Positions 6,850-14,582 are shown, numbered from the stretch's first letter. The stretch is DNA of 15,056 bases from JBHIBA01 sp046758845 (GCA_046758845.1 JBHIBA010000085.1:1-15056), one strand, 5' to 3'. A program made the numbers and translations. Notes: a model not told the origin generated them from the letters alone.

Positions 6850-6990
6850 TCACTTCTTCCCCCATCGGACGCTTCGGCGATCCACCCCGACCCGTCGAGC
6901 CACCTCCACAGGGGGAAAGTTCTGCTTCACCAATGCAATGGCACGTCGTCTTCTTCGTTCCAAGGCCCCTGGGCTTCCGGTTGGTCGCAT
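6850..6990 (-). pseudogene. N-terminal remnant of a second IS630-type transposase
   Basis: A 46-codon minus-strand frame reads MRPTGSPGALERRRRRAIAL, then VKQNFPPVEVARRVGVDRRS and VRWGKK before a stop. This is the N-terminal helix-turn-helix of another IS630-type transposase subgroup (MRPxGSxxxLExRRRRAxxL...VxxVARRxGVDRRSVRxW). The frame breaks right after the recognition helix, where RRSVRRW is expected, and the DDE domain is absent. A perfect AGGAGGT ribosome binding site still stands five bases before the ATG (6996-7002). The fragment begins 30 bp from the right end of the intact IS630 element. It is a relic of an older insertion, different in sequence from its neighbour. Confidence 0.7.
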
Positions 6991-7049
6991 CCGCCACCTC
7001 CTGCCCGGAGTATAGGGCTTTTATTATGCATGGACTCAATAGTCTAAAC

Positions 7050-7212
7050 AATCCGACGAAGTTGTGGGACGTGCAGACGGGAGCGTTGAGGCTACGCGCT
7101 CAAGGGGGACGTCAAAGAAACGGAGCGTGTCGTTACCTTCTCCCCTGACGGCAAGAAGTTAGCGAGTGGGAGTCACGACGCTACGGTGAAACTGTGGAAT
7201 GTGAGTAAGTAA
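7050..7212 (+). pseudogene. C-terminal remnant of a WD40-repeat protein, frameshifted
   Basis: The plus strand encodes NPTKLWDVQTGALR in one frame (from 7050). After a single-base shift near 7086-7100 it continues ALKGDVKETERVVTFSPDGK and then KLASGSHDATVKLWNVSK up to a TAA at 7210-7212. These are the end of one WD40 blade (KLWDVQTG) and one complete final blade (FSPDGKKLASGSHDATVKLW). Only about 1.3 of the usual seven blades survive. The upstream part is lost, presumably through the insertion whose transposase remnant lies just to the left. The parent protein was probably a large cytoplasmic or signalling beta-propeller; its identity is not recoverable. Confidence 0.8.
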
Positions 7213-7337
7213 TGCTTGCTCGCAGCGGGTCCTCGATGCAGCGATGCGTAACAGAGCTCTAATTCGAAGGATTCTCCCCGTTCGTATTCCTGTAAGGGCA
7301 CTCTTCCCACTTCATTGAAAAGGAAAGAGAGCAGACC

Positions 7338-9308
7338 GTGTGCGGGATCGTAGGAATCTATCATCGGGACGGGGCGCCGGTGGACCTGGAAGCGCTCGTC
7401 CGGATGAACGACGCCATCGTCCATCGCGGACCCGACGGCGAAGGCTACGTCCTCCTGGACCCGGCTAAACCGGGGAAGGCGCGGTTCCATCCGAGGCCTT
7501 CGCTCGGTCTTCCCTCCGCTCCCTTGGCCCTCGCCAACCGCCGCCTCAGCATCATCGACCTCTCCGACCGGGGCGCCCAGCCCATGTGCAACGAGGACGG
7601 CTCGCTCTGGGTGGTCTTCAACGGAGAGATTTACAACCATCTGGAATTGGCGGAGGAGCTGAAGGGCCGCGGGCACGTCTTCCGAAGCCGCTGCGACACC
7701 GAAGTCATCCTGCACGCCTTTGAGGAGTGGGACGATGCGTGTCTTCAGCGCTTCAACGGCATGTGGGCCTTCGCCCTGTGGGACGGCCGGGCCGGAAGGC
7801 TCTTCTGCGCGCGCGACCGCTTCGGGATTAAGCCCTTTTACTATTTCGACGACGGAAGGCGTTTTCTTTTCGCATCGGAGATCAAGTCCCTCCTTCTCCA
7901 CCCGGCCGTCCCGCGAAAGGCCCACGGCCCCACCATCTATCGGTATCTGGCGACCGGCTCCGGGCTGATGGACTTTACCGATGCGACCTTTTTCGGCGAC
8001 ATCCGCCAGATCCCCCCGTCTCACTTCCTCCAGGTCCGAGACGGCCGGACCGAGGTGCGCCGTTATTGGGAGATCGAGAGGGCGACCAACGGGGATTTTC
8101 CCAAAACCGATGCCGAGGCGGCCGAAGGCTTCCGCGCGCTTTTCCGCGAGGCCGTCCGGCTGCGGCTGCGCAGCGACGTCCCCCTGGGGGTGTGCCTGAG
8201 CGGAGGTTTGGACTCATCGTCCATCGCCTGCGTGGCCGCACGGGAGATTGTGGGCTCCCGGCTTCGGACGTTCTCGTCGTGCTTCGAAGACCCCCGCTAC
8301 GACGAGCGGAAATTCATTCACCCGGTCGTCGAGCATACGGGCGCACAAGCCCGATACGTCTTCCCTCGGGTGGATGAGCTTTTCGACCTCCTTCCCGACC
8401 TCATCTGGTTCCAGGACGAGCCCTTTCACAACCTGAACCAGTTCGCCCAGTGGTACGTCATGCGAGCCGTCCGCGCCCAGGACGTCAAGGTCGTCCTCAG
8501 CGGCCACGGGGGCGACGAGCTGCTGAACGGCTACCCCCAGGATTTCGTGTACCACTTCGCCGACCTGCTGGGCTCGGGAAGGTGGGGGAACCTTTTACGG
8601 GAGGTGAAGGCCTACCGGCAGGCGGGGTGGGGGCAGGGCGGCAGGGCCGTAGCGGCGGCGGTCCGGGTCCTGGCGGGCCTCCGGGCGCCGGAGGGCCTCA
8701 AGCGACGACTGAAGCGCAACGGCGCCGGCTTTCACGGCGTTCTCGATCCCCATTTTGTCCGCGAGAACGGAGAGCCCGAAACCATGCGGCTTCGGGGGGG
8801 CTCCAACCTGCGGACGTGCTCCTACTTGGGATTGCGCCTCTATCCGGTGCCGGGCTGGCTCCACTTCGAGGACCGCAACAGCATGGCCTTCTCGGTGGAG
8901 TCGCGGATACCGTTTCTCGATCACCGCTTGGTGGAATACGCCTATGCCCTGCCGGGAGAGCAGAAGATCCGGGACGGCCGAACGAAGGTCGTCCTCCGCA
9001 ACGCCATGCGGGGCATCCTGCCCGAGGTCATTCGCGCCCGGCCGGACAAGAAGGGGTTTCTCGCGCCGACCGACCTCTGGTTGAAGACGGAGATCCGCAA
9101 AACGGCCCAGGACTTGTTCCAGTCGCAAGAATTCCGCTCCCGCGGCTACTTCAACCCTGAGGCCGTCCTCCGCGAGTATGGACGCCACTGCCGGGGAGAG
9201 CAGAACATCAGGCTGGCGCTTTGGAGCTGGATCAATCTTGAGCTCTGGTTTCGCCGGATGATCGACGGTCCCATCACGCCGGCCCCGACCCCCGCCGCGA
9301 CAGTTTGA
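7338..9308 (+). CDS. asnB: Asparagine synthetase B-type glutamine amidotransferase
   Basis: The 656-residue protein begins MCGIVGIYHRDG. Cys2 is the N-terminal nucleophile of class II glutamine amidotransferases once Met is removed, which fixes the GTG start at 7338. The glutaminase domain shows IVHRGPDGEG (28-37), NRRLSIIDLS and FNGEIYN (94-100). The synthetase domain has the PP-loop SGGLDSSS at 288-295 and the SGHGGDELLNGYP block at 388-400. The family moves ammonia from glutamine to an ATP-activated carboxylate. Free-standing AsnB makes asparagine, but AsnB paralogues inside polysaccharide loci often amidate sugar carboxylates such as uronic acids. The GT4 gene begins 22 bp downstream, so an operon is likely. 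Only a weak AGGAAAGAG ribosome site precedes the GTG. Whether this copy serves asparagine or glycan amidation cannot be decided from sequence alone. Confidence 0.93.
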   Translation: MCGIVGIYHRDGAPVDLEALVRMNDAIVHRGPDGEGYVLLDPAKPGKARFHPRPSLGLPSAPLALANRRLSIIDLSDRGAQPMCNEDGSLWVVFNGEIYNHLELAEELKGRGHVFRSRCDTEVILHAFEEWDDACLQRFNGMWAFALWDGRAGRLFCARDRFGIKPFYYFDDGRRFLFASEIKSLLLHPAVPRKAHGPTIYRYLATGSGLMDFTDATFFGDIRQIPPSHFLQVRDGRTEVRRYWEIERATNGDFPKTDAEAAEGFRALFREAVRLRLRSDVPLGVCLSGGLDSSSIACVAAREIVGSRLRTFSSCFEDPRYDERKFIHPVVEHTGAQARYVFPRVDELFDLLPDLIWFQDEPFHNLNQFAQWYVMRAVRAQDVKVVLSGHGGDELLNGYPQDFVYHFADLLGSGRWGNLLREVKAYRQAGWGQGGRAVAAAVRVLAGLRAPEGLKRRLKRNGAGFHGVLDPHFVRENGEPETMRLRGGSNLRTCSYLGLRLYPVPGWLHFEDRNSMAFSVESRIPFLDHRLVEYAYALPGEQKIRDGRTKVVLRNAMRGILPEVIRARPDKKGFLAPTDLWLKTEIRKTAQDLFQSQEFRSRGYFNPEAVLREYGRHCRGEQNIRLALWSWINLELWFRRMIDGPITPAPTPAATV

Positions 9309-9330
9309 GCCGGACGGCCGCCGCAAAGAG

Positions 9331-10518
9331 ATGTCCGCACGCGCAAACCCCACTTCGGGGAATCTCCGCGTTCTGCAGATCATTGAATCGCTCTCCCGCG
9401 GCGGAGCGGAGCGCCGTCTGGTCAACGATTTGACGTATTTGGGCAACGAGGGGGTCGAGAGCCGGGTGGTGCACGTCCTCCCGCCCGACGACCTGCGCCC
9501 GGAAGTGGAAGCCCTGGGCGTGGAGGCCGAGTGGCTGGGGGTCTGCGGTCCGCGGGAGGTTCCCCGGGGCATCCTTCGTTTGAAGAAGCTCATCCGGGCC
9601 TACCGGCCGGACGTCATCCACACGCAGCTTTTCTACGCCGACGTCTGCGGTCGTCTGGCCGGCTGGTGGGCGGGAAGGCATCCTGTCATCTCCACTATTC
9701 AGAACACCATGTACGAACCGGATTGGGAAGGTTTTTACGATCAGCGCCGCCGTCTGCGGGTCGACCGTTTCACTGCCCGGAGGTTCTGCCGCCACGCCGT
9801 GGCCGTGTCAGAACACGCCAAGCGGTCGGTCGTCCGCGTTCTGGGGTTTCGGGACGACCAGGTGACGGTCATTTACAACAACGTCGACACGGCCCGGCTC
9901 GCAGCGCCGGATCCCCAGTTTCGCCACACCGTCCGGGCGGAGTTGGGAGTGGCCCCCGGGGAGTTCGTCTTGGCGAGCGCGGCCCGTTTGGTTCCGCAAA
10001 AGGGTTTTTCGGTGATGTTACGGGCGATGACGCCGCTCCTCCGGGAAGTCCCTCACGCCCGTCTCGTACTGATCGGTGGCGGACAAGAGGAGGGCAACTT
10101 GCACGGGCTTAGCCGTTCGCTCGGTCTGGGCGACCGTGCGCTCTTCCTGGGGGTTCGGAGCAACCCGCATCGGGTCTTCCAGGCGGCCGACGTCGTCCTC
10201 TTCGCCTCGCTGGCTTCCGAGGGTTTTCCGCTTGTTCCATTGGAGGCGATGGCCCTGGGCGTTCCGGTGGCGGCCAGCCGCATCGAGCCCATGGCGGAGC
10301 TCATCGAAGACGGCCTGACCGGTGTTCTCTTCCCCCCTGGAGACCCTGAGGCCCTGGCCGGGGTCCTGGCCAGCTTGGCGCGCGATGAAGCCCGAAGAAG
10401 AATCATCGCCGAAGGTGGGCGCAGGCGGGTTCACGAACGGTTCAACGCGCAGCGGGGCGCCCGCCTGCTGGCCGACTGCTACCGGATGGTTCGGGAACGG
10501 TACGCGACACCCGTATAG
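9331..10518 (+). CDS. GT4-family glycosyltransferase (GT-B fold)
   Basis: The 395-residue protein has the two-domain GT-B layout. The N-terminal acceptor domain opens with LQIIESLSRGGAERRL (15-30; the GGAE loop is typical of GT4). The C-terminal donor domain carries SAARLVPQKGF with R219 and K224 for the nucleotide-sugar diphosphate, LIGGGQEEGNL, and the E-x7-E motif E297/E305 in SEGFPLVPLE. It is a retaining enzyme that transfers a sugar from UDP/GDP-sugar to a lipid-linked or growing glycan at the cytoplasmic face of the inner membrane. There are no transmembrane segments. It follows asnB by 22 bp. The ATG has only a weak AAAGAG upstream, suggesting partial translational coupling. Donor and acceptor are unknown. 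Confidence 0.92.
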   Translation: MSARANPTSGNLRVLQIIESLSRGGAERRLVNDLTYLGNEGVESRVVHVLPPDDLRPEVEALGVEAEWLGVCGPREVPRGILRLKKLIRAYRPDVIHTQLFYADVCGRLAGWWAGRHPVISTIQNTMYEPDWEGFYDQRRRLRVDRFTARRFCRHAVAVSEHAKRSVVRVLGFRDDQVTVIYNNVDTARLAAPDPQFRHTVRAELGVAPGEFVLASAARLVPQKGFSVMLRAMTPLLREVPHARLVLIGGGQEEGNLHGLSRSLGLGDRALFLGVRSNPHRVFQAADVVLFASLASEGFPLVPLEAMALGVPVAASRIEPMAELIEDGLTGVLFPPGDPEALAGVLASLARDEARRRIIAEGGRRRVHERFNAQRGARLLADCYRMVRERYATPV

Positions 10519-10554
10519 CCGCAATTTGGTAGATAGGGATGAGACTCCGGATTC

Positions 10555-10588
10555 CCAGGGGGGCCTTTTTGAAAACCGGCCCCCCTGG
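10555..10588 (+). terminator. 11-bp perfect GC-rich hairpin after the GT4 gene
   Basis: CCAGGGGGGCC (10555-10565) pairs perfectly with GGCCCCCCTGG (10578-10588) around the loop TTTTTGAAAACC, 37 bp after the GT4 stop codon. The position and very stable stem suggest a transcription end or RNA-stability element for asnB-GT4. There is no T-run directly after the stem, so it is not a textbook intrinsic terminator. Confidence 0.5.
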
Positions 10589-10610
10589 AACCCCCTGGAA
10601 AACTTTTGAC

Positions 10611-10634
10611 GGCCCGGCACTGCGTGGCCGGGCC
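10611..10634. repeat. Hairpin GGCCCGGC/GCCGGGCC
   Basis: Eight-base perfect arms at 10611-10618 and 10627-10634 enclose ACTGCGTG. This is the second member of the hairpin series. Confidence 0.55.
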
Positions 10635-10697
10635 TGCTTGGGTTGGGAGTCAGTTGGGCTGGGCCGGTTGTCTGGGGCCTTGCGTTGCTTCCTCTGT

Positions 10698-10744
10698 TTG
10701 GCCGAATGCGCGTCTTGCTGCGCAAGGCCCCCGCATTCGGCCAA
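10698..10744. repeat. 13-bp perfect inverted repeat with nested hairpin
   Basis: TTGGCCGAATGCG (10698-10710) is perfectly complementary to CGCATTCGGCCAA (10732-10744). Inside the 21-base loop a second stem, CTTGC/GCAAG (10714-10718 and 10722-10726), folds around TGC. The nested design is unusual for a terminator and more like a REP-type or structured RNA element. Confidence 0.6.
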
Positions 10745-10758
10745 GGGACCAGCTTTTT

Positions 10759-10785
10759 GCGAAAGAGGGCGTAGCACTCTTTCGC
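10759..10785. repeat. 9-bp perfect hairpin GCGAAAGAG/CTCTTTCGC
   Basis: The arms at 10759-10767 and 10777-10785 surround GGCGTAGCA. It begins only 14 bp after the nested hairpin. The left arm is preceded by TTTTT. Confidence 0.55.
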
Positions 10786-10820
10786 GAACAAAGAGTTTTG
10801 CTGGGGGGCGCGGGGGGGCG

Positions 10821-10833
10821 GACGCGCGGCGTC
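10821..10833. repeat. Short GACGC/GCGTC hairpin
   Basis: Five-base arms enclose a GCG loop, next to a G-rich run. This is the last of the clustered hairpins. It is weak on its own and notable only through its neighbours. Confidence 0.35.
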
Positions 10834-11047
10834 TGGTTACCGCACTGGCGTGCCTAGTCAATCACCTGTCGGAAGGTGTGCGCCATAGACGCCCGGCTTA
10901 AGCGTATGGACCTCCAACCGCAGTTCGGCCGGCACGCAAGTGCCCAAAAAGCGCCCCCCGCAAGATACAAAAGCGAGTTTTTCCTAAAAGGCCGGTTTGA
11001 GTCTCGGCCCTTGACCGCCGGGACTGCTTTCCGATAAGAGGGAGCGT

Positions 11048-11731
11048 ATGAAGCTCTCCGTCGTGATGCCCGTGTACAACGAGCGCGACACCCTCGAAGA
11101 AGTCCTCTCAAGGGTCAAGGCTCTGGAGTTGGAGAAGGAGGTCATCATCGTGGACGACGGCTCTACGGACGGCAGCCGCGAGTGGCTCCGGGAGCAGGAC
11201 GGGCACGGCGTGCGGGTCTTCTTCCATGACCGCAACCGGGGCAAGGGGGCCGCGCTGAGAACGGGTTTCGCCCACGTCACAGGCCACGTCGTCGTCCCCC
11301 AGGACGCCGACCTGGAATACGACCCCCAGGACCTCGTCCGGATGATGGAGCCGTTCCAGCGGCGGGTGGCGGACGCCGTTTACGGTTCCCGGTTGACCGG
11401 CGGCGCCCCGCAGCGGGTTCACCTTTTTTGGCACAGGGTGGGAAACAACTTCCTGTCCTTTCTCACAAACCTGCTCTATAACTCCACCCTCAGCGACATG
11501 GAGACCTGCTACAAGATGGTTCGAGCGGACATCCTCCGGGGCCTGAACCTGGTCTCCGATGGGTTTTCCATCGAGCCGGAGATCACCGCCAAGCTCCTCA
11601 AAAGAAAATTGCGCGTCTACGAGGTGCCCATCTCCTATTACGGCCGGACCTACGAGGAGGGGAAGAAGATCACCTGGAAGCATGGTCTCGGCGCCCTCTG
11701 GACCCTGCTGAAGTACCGGTTCGTCGGCTGA
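11048..11731 (+). CDS. GT2-family glycosyltransferase (dolichyl/polyprenyl-phosphate sugar synthase-like)
   Basis: The 227-residue GT-A protein opens with the typical KLSVVMPVYNERDTL strand-loop and has VDDGSTDGS (35-43) for the nucleotide and QDADLEYDP with the DxD metal site at 86-88. VYGSR at 111-115 and SDMETCYKM at 149-157 are also characteristic of the DPM1-like subgroup. The family transfers a sugar from a nucleotide donor to a polyprenyl phosphate at the inner membrane. No C-terminal membrane domain is present, as in short soluble DPM1-type members. The ATG is preceded by AGAGGGAG. The GT39 gene begins nine bases downstream. This pairing is meaningful because a polyprenyl-phosphate sugar is exactly the donor a GT39/ArnT-like enzyme needs. 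Confidence 0.92.
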   Translation: MKLSVVMPVYNERDTLEEVLSRVKALELEKEVIIVDDGSTDGSREWLREQDGHGVRVFFHDRNRGKGAALRTGFAHVTGHVVVPQDADLEYDPQDLVRMMEPFQRRVADAVYGSRLTGGAPQRVHLFWHRVGNNFLSFLTNLLYNSTLSDMETCYKMVRADILRGLNLVSDGFSIEPEITAKLLKRKLRVYEVPISYYGRTYEEGKKITWKHGLGALWTLLKYRFVG

Positions 11732-11740
11732 GGAAAAATC

Positions 11741-13117
11741 TTGGACGCCTCGCAGATGGCACCACGGGCCGACTGGCTTCCCAGGCGCTACCAAGCCGGG
11801 GGGCGTCTCCTGCTGGACCTGTTCCTCCTGGCCCTTGCGGTCCGCGTTCTTTCCTTGCTTCCCGTCGTCTTTGCGTCCGCAAGGGGCGAGCCGCCTTACC
11901 TGGGCGGGGACTGGGGGGCATTCCACGAATGGGGGAAAGGCATCCTCGCGGGCGTCGGCATCGTTACGGACGGTCTGCCGACGGCGGAATACCCTCCCCT
12001 TTACCCGTTGCTGATCGCCGGCGTGTATGCCCTCGCGGGAGAGGCCCCGTGGGCCGTTCTTGCCGCGCAGACTTTCCTGGGTGCGTTGGCCTGCCCCATC
12101 GTGGCCGCAACTGCGCAACAGCTGCGCGGAGGGAGAAAGGAAGCAGGGGTCGCGGGTCTTTTGTACGCGCTCTATCCGCCGTTCATCAAGGCCGAAAAAC
12201 TCATCATGACGGAAGCCTTCTTCATCTTCTGGGTCATCGCGTTCCTCTGGGTTTTGGCTCGGCTTGAGCGGAAGTTTTCCCTGGCTGGCATGGCCCTTTT
12301 GGGTTTTTTCGGCGCCCTGGGGTCGTTGACCAAGCCGTCCCTGGCGCTGTTCCCCTTCGCTTGCGGGATGGGCCTTGTGATCCGCGAGTGGGTCCGGGAG
12401 GGAAGGTTTTGGAGTCCGGTCGGCAAAGGACTGGTATTGGCTCTCGTCTTCGCGGCTGTCTTATCGCCCTGGGTGTTGCGGAATTATCGGGTATTCGGGC
12501 GGATCGTCCCCCTGGGGACGGAGGCAGGAGCCGTCTTCTATGACGGGGTCAACCTGAAAGACGGATGGAAGCCGGGTTTCCGCGCGCAGGACGCCGTGAC
12601 CGACCGCGCGGCGAAAATTGACCCAGAGCCCGATCGCAGCGCTTTCCTGATGCGGGCCGCTTTGAGGAAAATCGCTTCGGAGCCCTCCCAACTGCCTTTG
12701 CTCCTCGCCGTGAAAGCAATTTTCTTCTGGAGCCCTTTCGACTGGGAGATCTTTTTGGGGGGCGCGTACAGCTTCGGGTTTGTGTTTCTCCTCCCCTTCG
12801 CCGCATGCGCCCTTTGGAGGAGGCGCTCTCCGGCCCTGGGCGGCCGGGACGAGCTTCCCCGTGCAATGGCCCTGTGGCCCCTGTGGGGGGTTGCGGCCTA
12901 CTTCTTTCTCTTGGGGATCGCCTTCATCGGCTCTCCGCGCTTGCGGCTTCCGTGCGAGACGGGTGTTCTGCTGCTGGCGGCGTTCGGAATCGTCCGGCTC
13001 ATGCGAACTTCCCGGCGCGGGGTTTTCCTGGCGGCCTCCGGGGCCTGGCTGGGGGTGAATCTTCTGGTCTTCGTATTCTCCGGCCCGCTGCGCTCTTTCG
13101 TTAAGGGGTTCTTCTGA
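11741..13117 (+). CDS. GT39/ArnT-like integral-membrane glycosyltransferase
   Basis: The 458-residue protein is strongly hydrophobic with about nine to eleven predicted membrane spans. The first span (about 23-45) is followed by a periplasmic loop holding GGDWGAFHEW with D57, the catalytic-type Asp of GT-C enzymes, and then TAEYPPLYPLLIAG (81-94). SLTKPSLALFPF and LSPWVLRNYRVFG are further hallmarks of the PMT/ArnT group. The family transfers a sugar from a polyprenyl-phosphate donor to lipid, protein or glycan on the periplasmic side. The start is a TTG at 11741, the first possible start after the in-frame stop at 11729, with GAGG overlapping the preceding stop codon. The ATG five codons later lacks a ribosome site. 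Gap to the GT2 stop is nine bases, indicating translational coupling. Confidence 0.85.
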   Translation: MDASQMAPRADWLPRRYQAGGRLLLDLFLLALAVRVLSLLPVVFASARGEPPYLGGDWGAFHEWGKGILAGVGIVTDGLPTAEYPPLYPLLIAGVYALAGEAPWAVLAAQTFLGALACPIVAATAQQLRGGRKEAGVAGLLYALYPPFIKAEKLIMTEAFFIFWVIAFLWVLARLERKFSLAGMALLGFFGALGSLTKPSLALFPFACGMGLVIREWVREGRFWSPVGKGLVLALVFAAVLSPWVLRNYRVFGRIVPLGTEAGAVFYDGVNLKDGWKPGFRAQDAVTDRAAKIDPEPDRSAFLMRAALRKIASEPSQLPLLLAVKAIFFWSPFDWEIFLGGAYSFGFVFLLPFAACALWRRRSPALGGRDELPRAMALWPLWGVAAYFFLLGIAFIGSPRLRLPCETGVLLLAAFGIVRLMRTSRRGVFLAASGAWLGVNLLVFVFSGPLRSFVKGFF

Positions 13118-13160
13118 GTCGGGCCATTGAAGATGCTTGGATGAGTTGGGTCCCATCGTT

Positions 13161-13168
13161 GAGGAGGG
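13161..13168 (+). promoter_or_regulatory. Ribosome binding site of the LegB-like gene
   Basis: GAGGAGGG directly abuts the TTG at 13169 and sits six bases before an in-frame CTG at 13175. The in-frame stop at 13160 excludes anything further upstream, and the nearby ATG at 13189 is out of frame. The gene must therefore use a rare start codon. Confidence 0.5.
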
Positions 13169-14173
13169 TTGGCGCTGAGCGGTTCAGGATGGAAAGACAA
13201 GAAGGTTCTGGTGACGGGCGCGGGCGGCTTCGTCGGGAGTCACCTGGTCGAGTCCCTTTTGCGGGAGAGAGCTCAGGTCCGGGGGCTCGTCCGGTATAAC
13301 TCGCGCAACGATGCGGGGTTTCTCGCGGCAGCGGCGAGGGAAAACGGGGGCCGTCTGGAGATCGTCGCGGGGGACCTGAACGCCGAGGAAACCATCCGGA
13401 AGGCGGTCAAGGGGGTGGAGGTCGTCTTTCACCTGGCGGCCCTCGTCGGCATTCCGTACTCCTACCTCCATCCGGCCGAGGTTGTCCGGACCAACGTCGG
13501 CGGGACGTTGAACGTCCTTTTGGCCGCGCGGGATGAGGGCGTGGGGCGGGTCGTTCACGCCTCAACCAGCGAGGTCTATGGCTCGGCCGTCTCCGTTCCC
13601 ATCGCCGAGAGCCACCCCCTCCAGCCCCAGTCCCCATACTCGGCGGCGAAGATCGGCGCGGACGCCATCGCCCTGAGCTTCCATCATGCTTACGATTTGC
13701 CGGTGGCCGTCATCCGGCCCTTCAACGTGTACGGCCCGAGGCAGTCGGCCCGGGCGGTCATTCCGACGATCATTGTGCAGGCGCTCACGCGGGACGTGGT
13801 GCGTATCGGCGCCACGCATCCCAGACGGGATTTGACGTTCGTGGAAGACACGGTGCGGGGTTTTTTGGCCATGGGCGAAGCCCCGGAAGTGGCGGGGCAG
13901 GTGGTCAACGTCGGCTCGGGGTTTGAGATCTCGATTGGGGATCTGGCGAAGAAGATCGTCGAGCGGGTGGGGCGTCCGGTCCGCCTGGAGAAGGACGAAT
14001 CCCGCCTGCGGCCTTCCAGGAGCGAGGTCGCGCGCCTTTGGGCGTACAACAAGAAGGCGAAGGATCTTTTGGGCTGGTCGCCTCAAGTTTCGCTGGACGA
14101 AGGCCTCGACCGCACCATCGCCTACATCCGCGACCACCTGGAGGACTACGACCCGGATCGGTATGCGGTATAG
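13169..14173 (+). CDS. legB: NAD-dependent sugar-nucleotide 4,6-dehydratase, LegB family
   Basis: The 334-residue extended SDR has VTGAGGFVGSHLVE (Rossmann loop G17-x2-G20-x2-G23), then VFHLAALVGIPYSYLHPAE, HASTSEVYG (130-138), PYSAAKIGADAIALSF with catalytic Y157 and K161, and RPFNVYGPRQSARAVIPTII. This set of blocks is characteristic of the LegB-type 4,6-dehydratases, which convert UDP-GlcNAc to the UDP-4-keto-6-deoxy sugar on the route to legionaminic acid or bacillosamine-like sugars in the cytoplasm. The C-terminus (RLRPSRSEVARLW, LGWSPQVSLDEGL) also fits. The aminotransferase LegC and later steps are not in the window. The gene lies 51 bp after the GT39 gene. The start is non-ATG (TTG 13169, or CTG 13175). 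LegB family is confident; exact sugar product is inferred. Confidence 0.88.
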   Translation: MALSGSGWKDKKVLVTGAGGFVGSHLVESLLRERAQVRGLVRYNSRNDAGFLAAAARENGGRLEIVAGDLNAEETIRKAVKGVEVVFHLAALVGIPYSYLHPAEVVRTNVGGTLNVLLAARDEGVGRVVHASTSEVYGSAVSVPIAESHPLQPQSPYSAAKIGADAIALSFHHAYDLPVAVIRPFNVYGPRQSARAVIPTIIVQALTRDVVRIGATHPRRDLTFVEDTVRGFLAMGEAPEVAGQVVNVGSGFEISIGDLAKKIVERVGRPVRLEKDESRLRPSRSEVARLWAYNKKAKDLLGWSPQVSLDEGLDRTIAYIRDHLEDYDPDRYAV

Positions 14174-14532
14174 GGCGTCTTCCAATGTTCGCACCGCGCG
14201 GTTTTCCTAACTGACTGATTTTATTTCCCTTCGTCCTTTGGGTTTGTTTCGTACTTTTTAATGTGTGTGTGTCCGCCCCCCGAAAGGCCACAAGAGGGGC
14301 CATCCCGTCCCCCTCCACCCTTTCTCCGAATTTGGTCCGGCGGAAGGCATGCCACTCTCCCTTCAAAGGATACCTGGCAATATATACGAATGAAGGACGA
14401 AAGTCCACCAAAAACTTCACTTTGGGGGTAAGACTGAATCTTTCTCAGTGGTTTTGGGCCGTCTTCCCCGCCTCCCGCTGCACGACGGCCTGTATCACAC
14501 CATCGCTAGCCTCCGGGCAAGTTTCTCCCCGT
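14174..14532. other. Non-coding stretch between legB and the RAYT remnant
   Basis: I see no supportable gene. The first 90 bp are AT-richer than the surroundings, include a short TG repeat (14263-14270) and could hold the transcription end of the glycan operon; no clear stem plus T-run was found. Open frames on either strand have no family-like content. Confidence 0.4.
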
Positions 14533-14582
14533 TCACGGCCGCACCCCGCCGAAGATGGTTTCAATGTCATCCATGGCAACTG

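Larger units (their letters stand above)
10519..11047. other. Hairpin-rich intergenic region between two glycosyltransferase genes
   Basis: This 529-bp gap has no gene with recognisable similarity. It contains at least five strong inverted repeats, listed individually below, in its first 315 bp, plus a small GGCAC-GCAA-GTGCC stem at 10931-10944. Base composition is strongly skewed, with G-runs at 10802-10820. The last 60 bp hold the leader and AGAGGGAG ribosome site of the GT2 gene. Confidence 0.6.

Noticed and set aside
5770..7047. 425-codon plus-strand ORF
   Set aside because: It is antisense to the clear IS630 transposase, with composition typical of a GC-rich shadow frame.
10018..10791. 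Long minus-strand ORF across the GT4 end and the hairpin region
   Set aside because: It overlaps a well-supported GT4 gene antisense, and its N-terminus is encoded by the hairpins themselves; no family similarity.
11108..12118. 336-codon minus-strand ORF
   Set aside because: It is antisense to the GT2 and GT39 genes, whose motifs are unmistakable.
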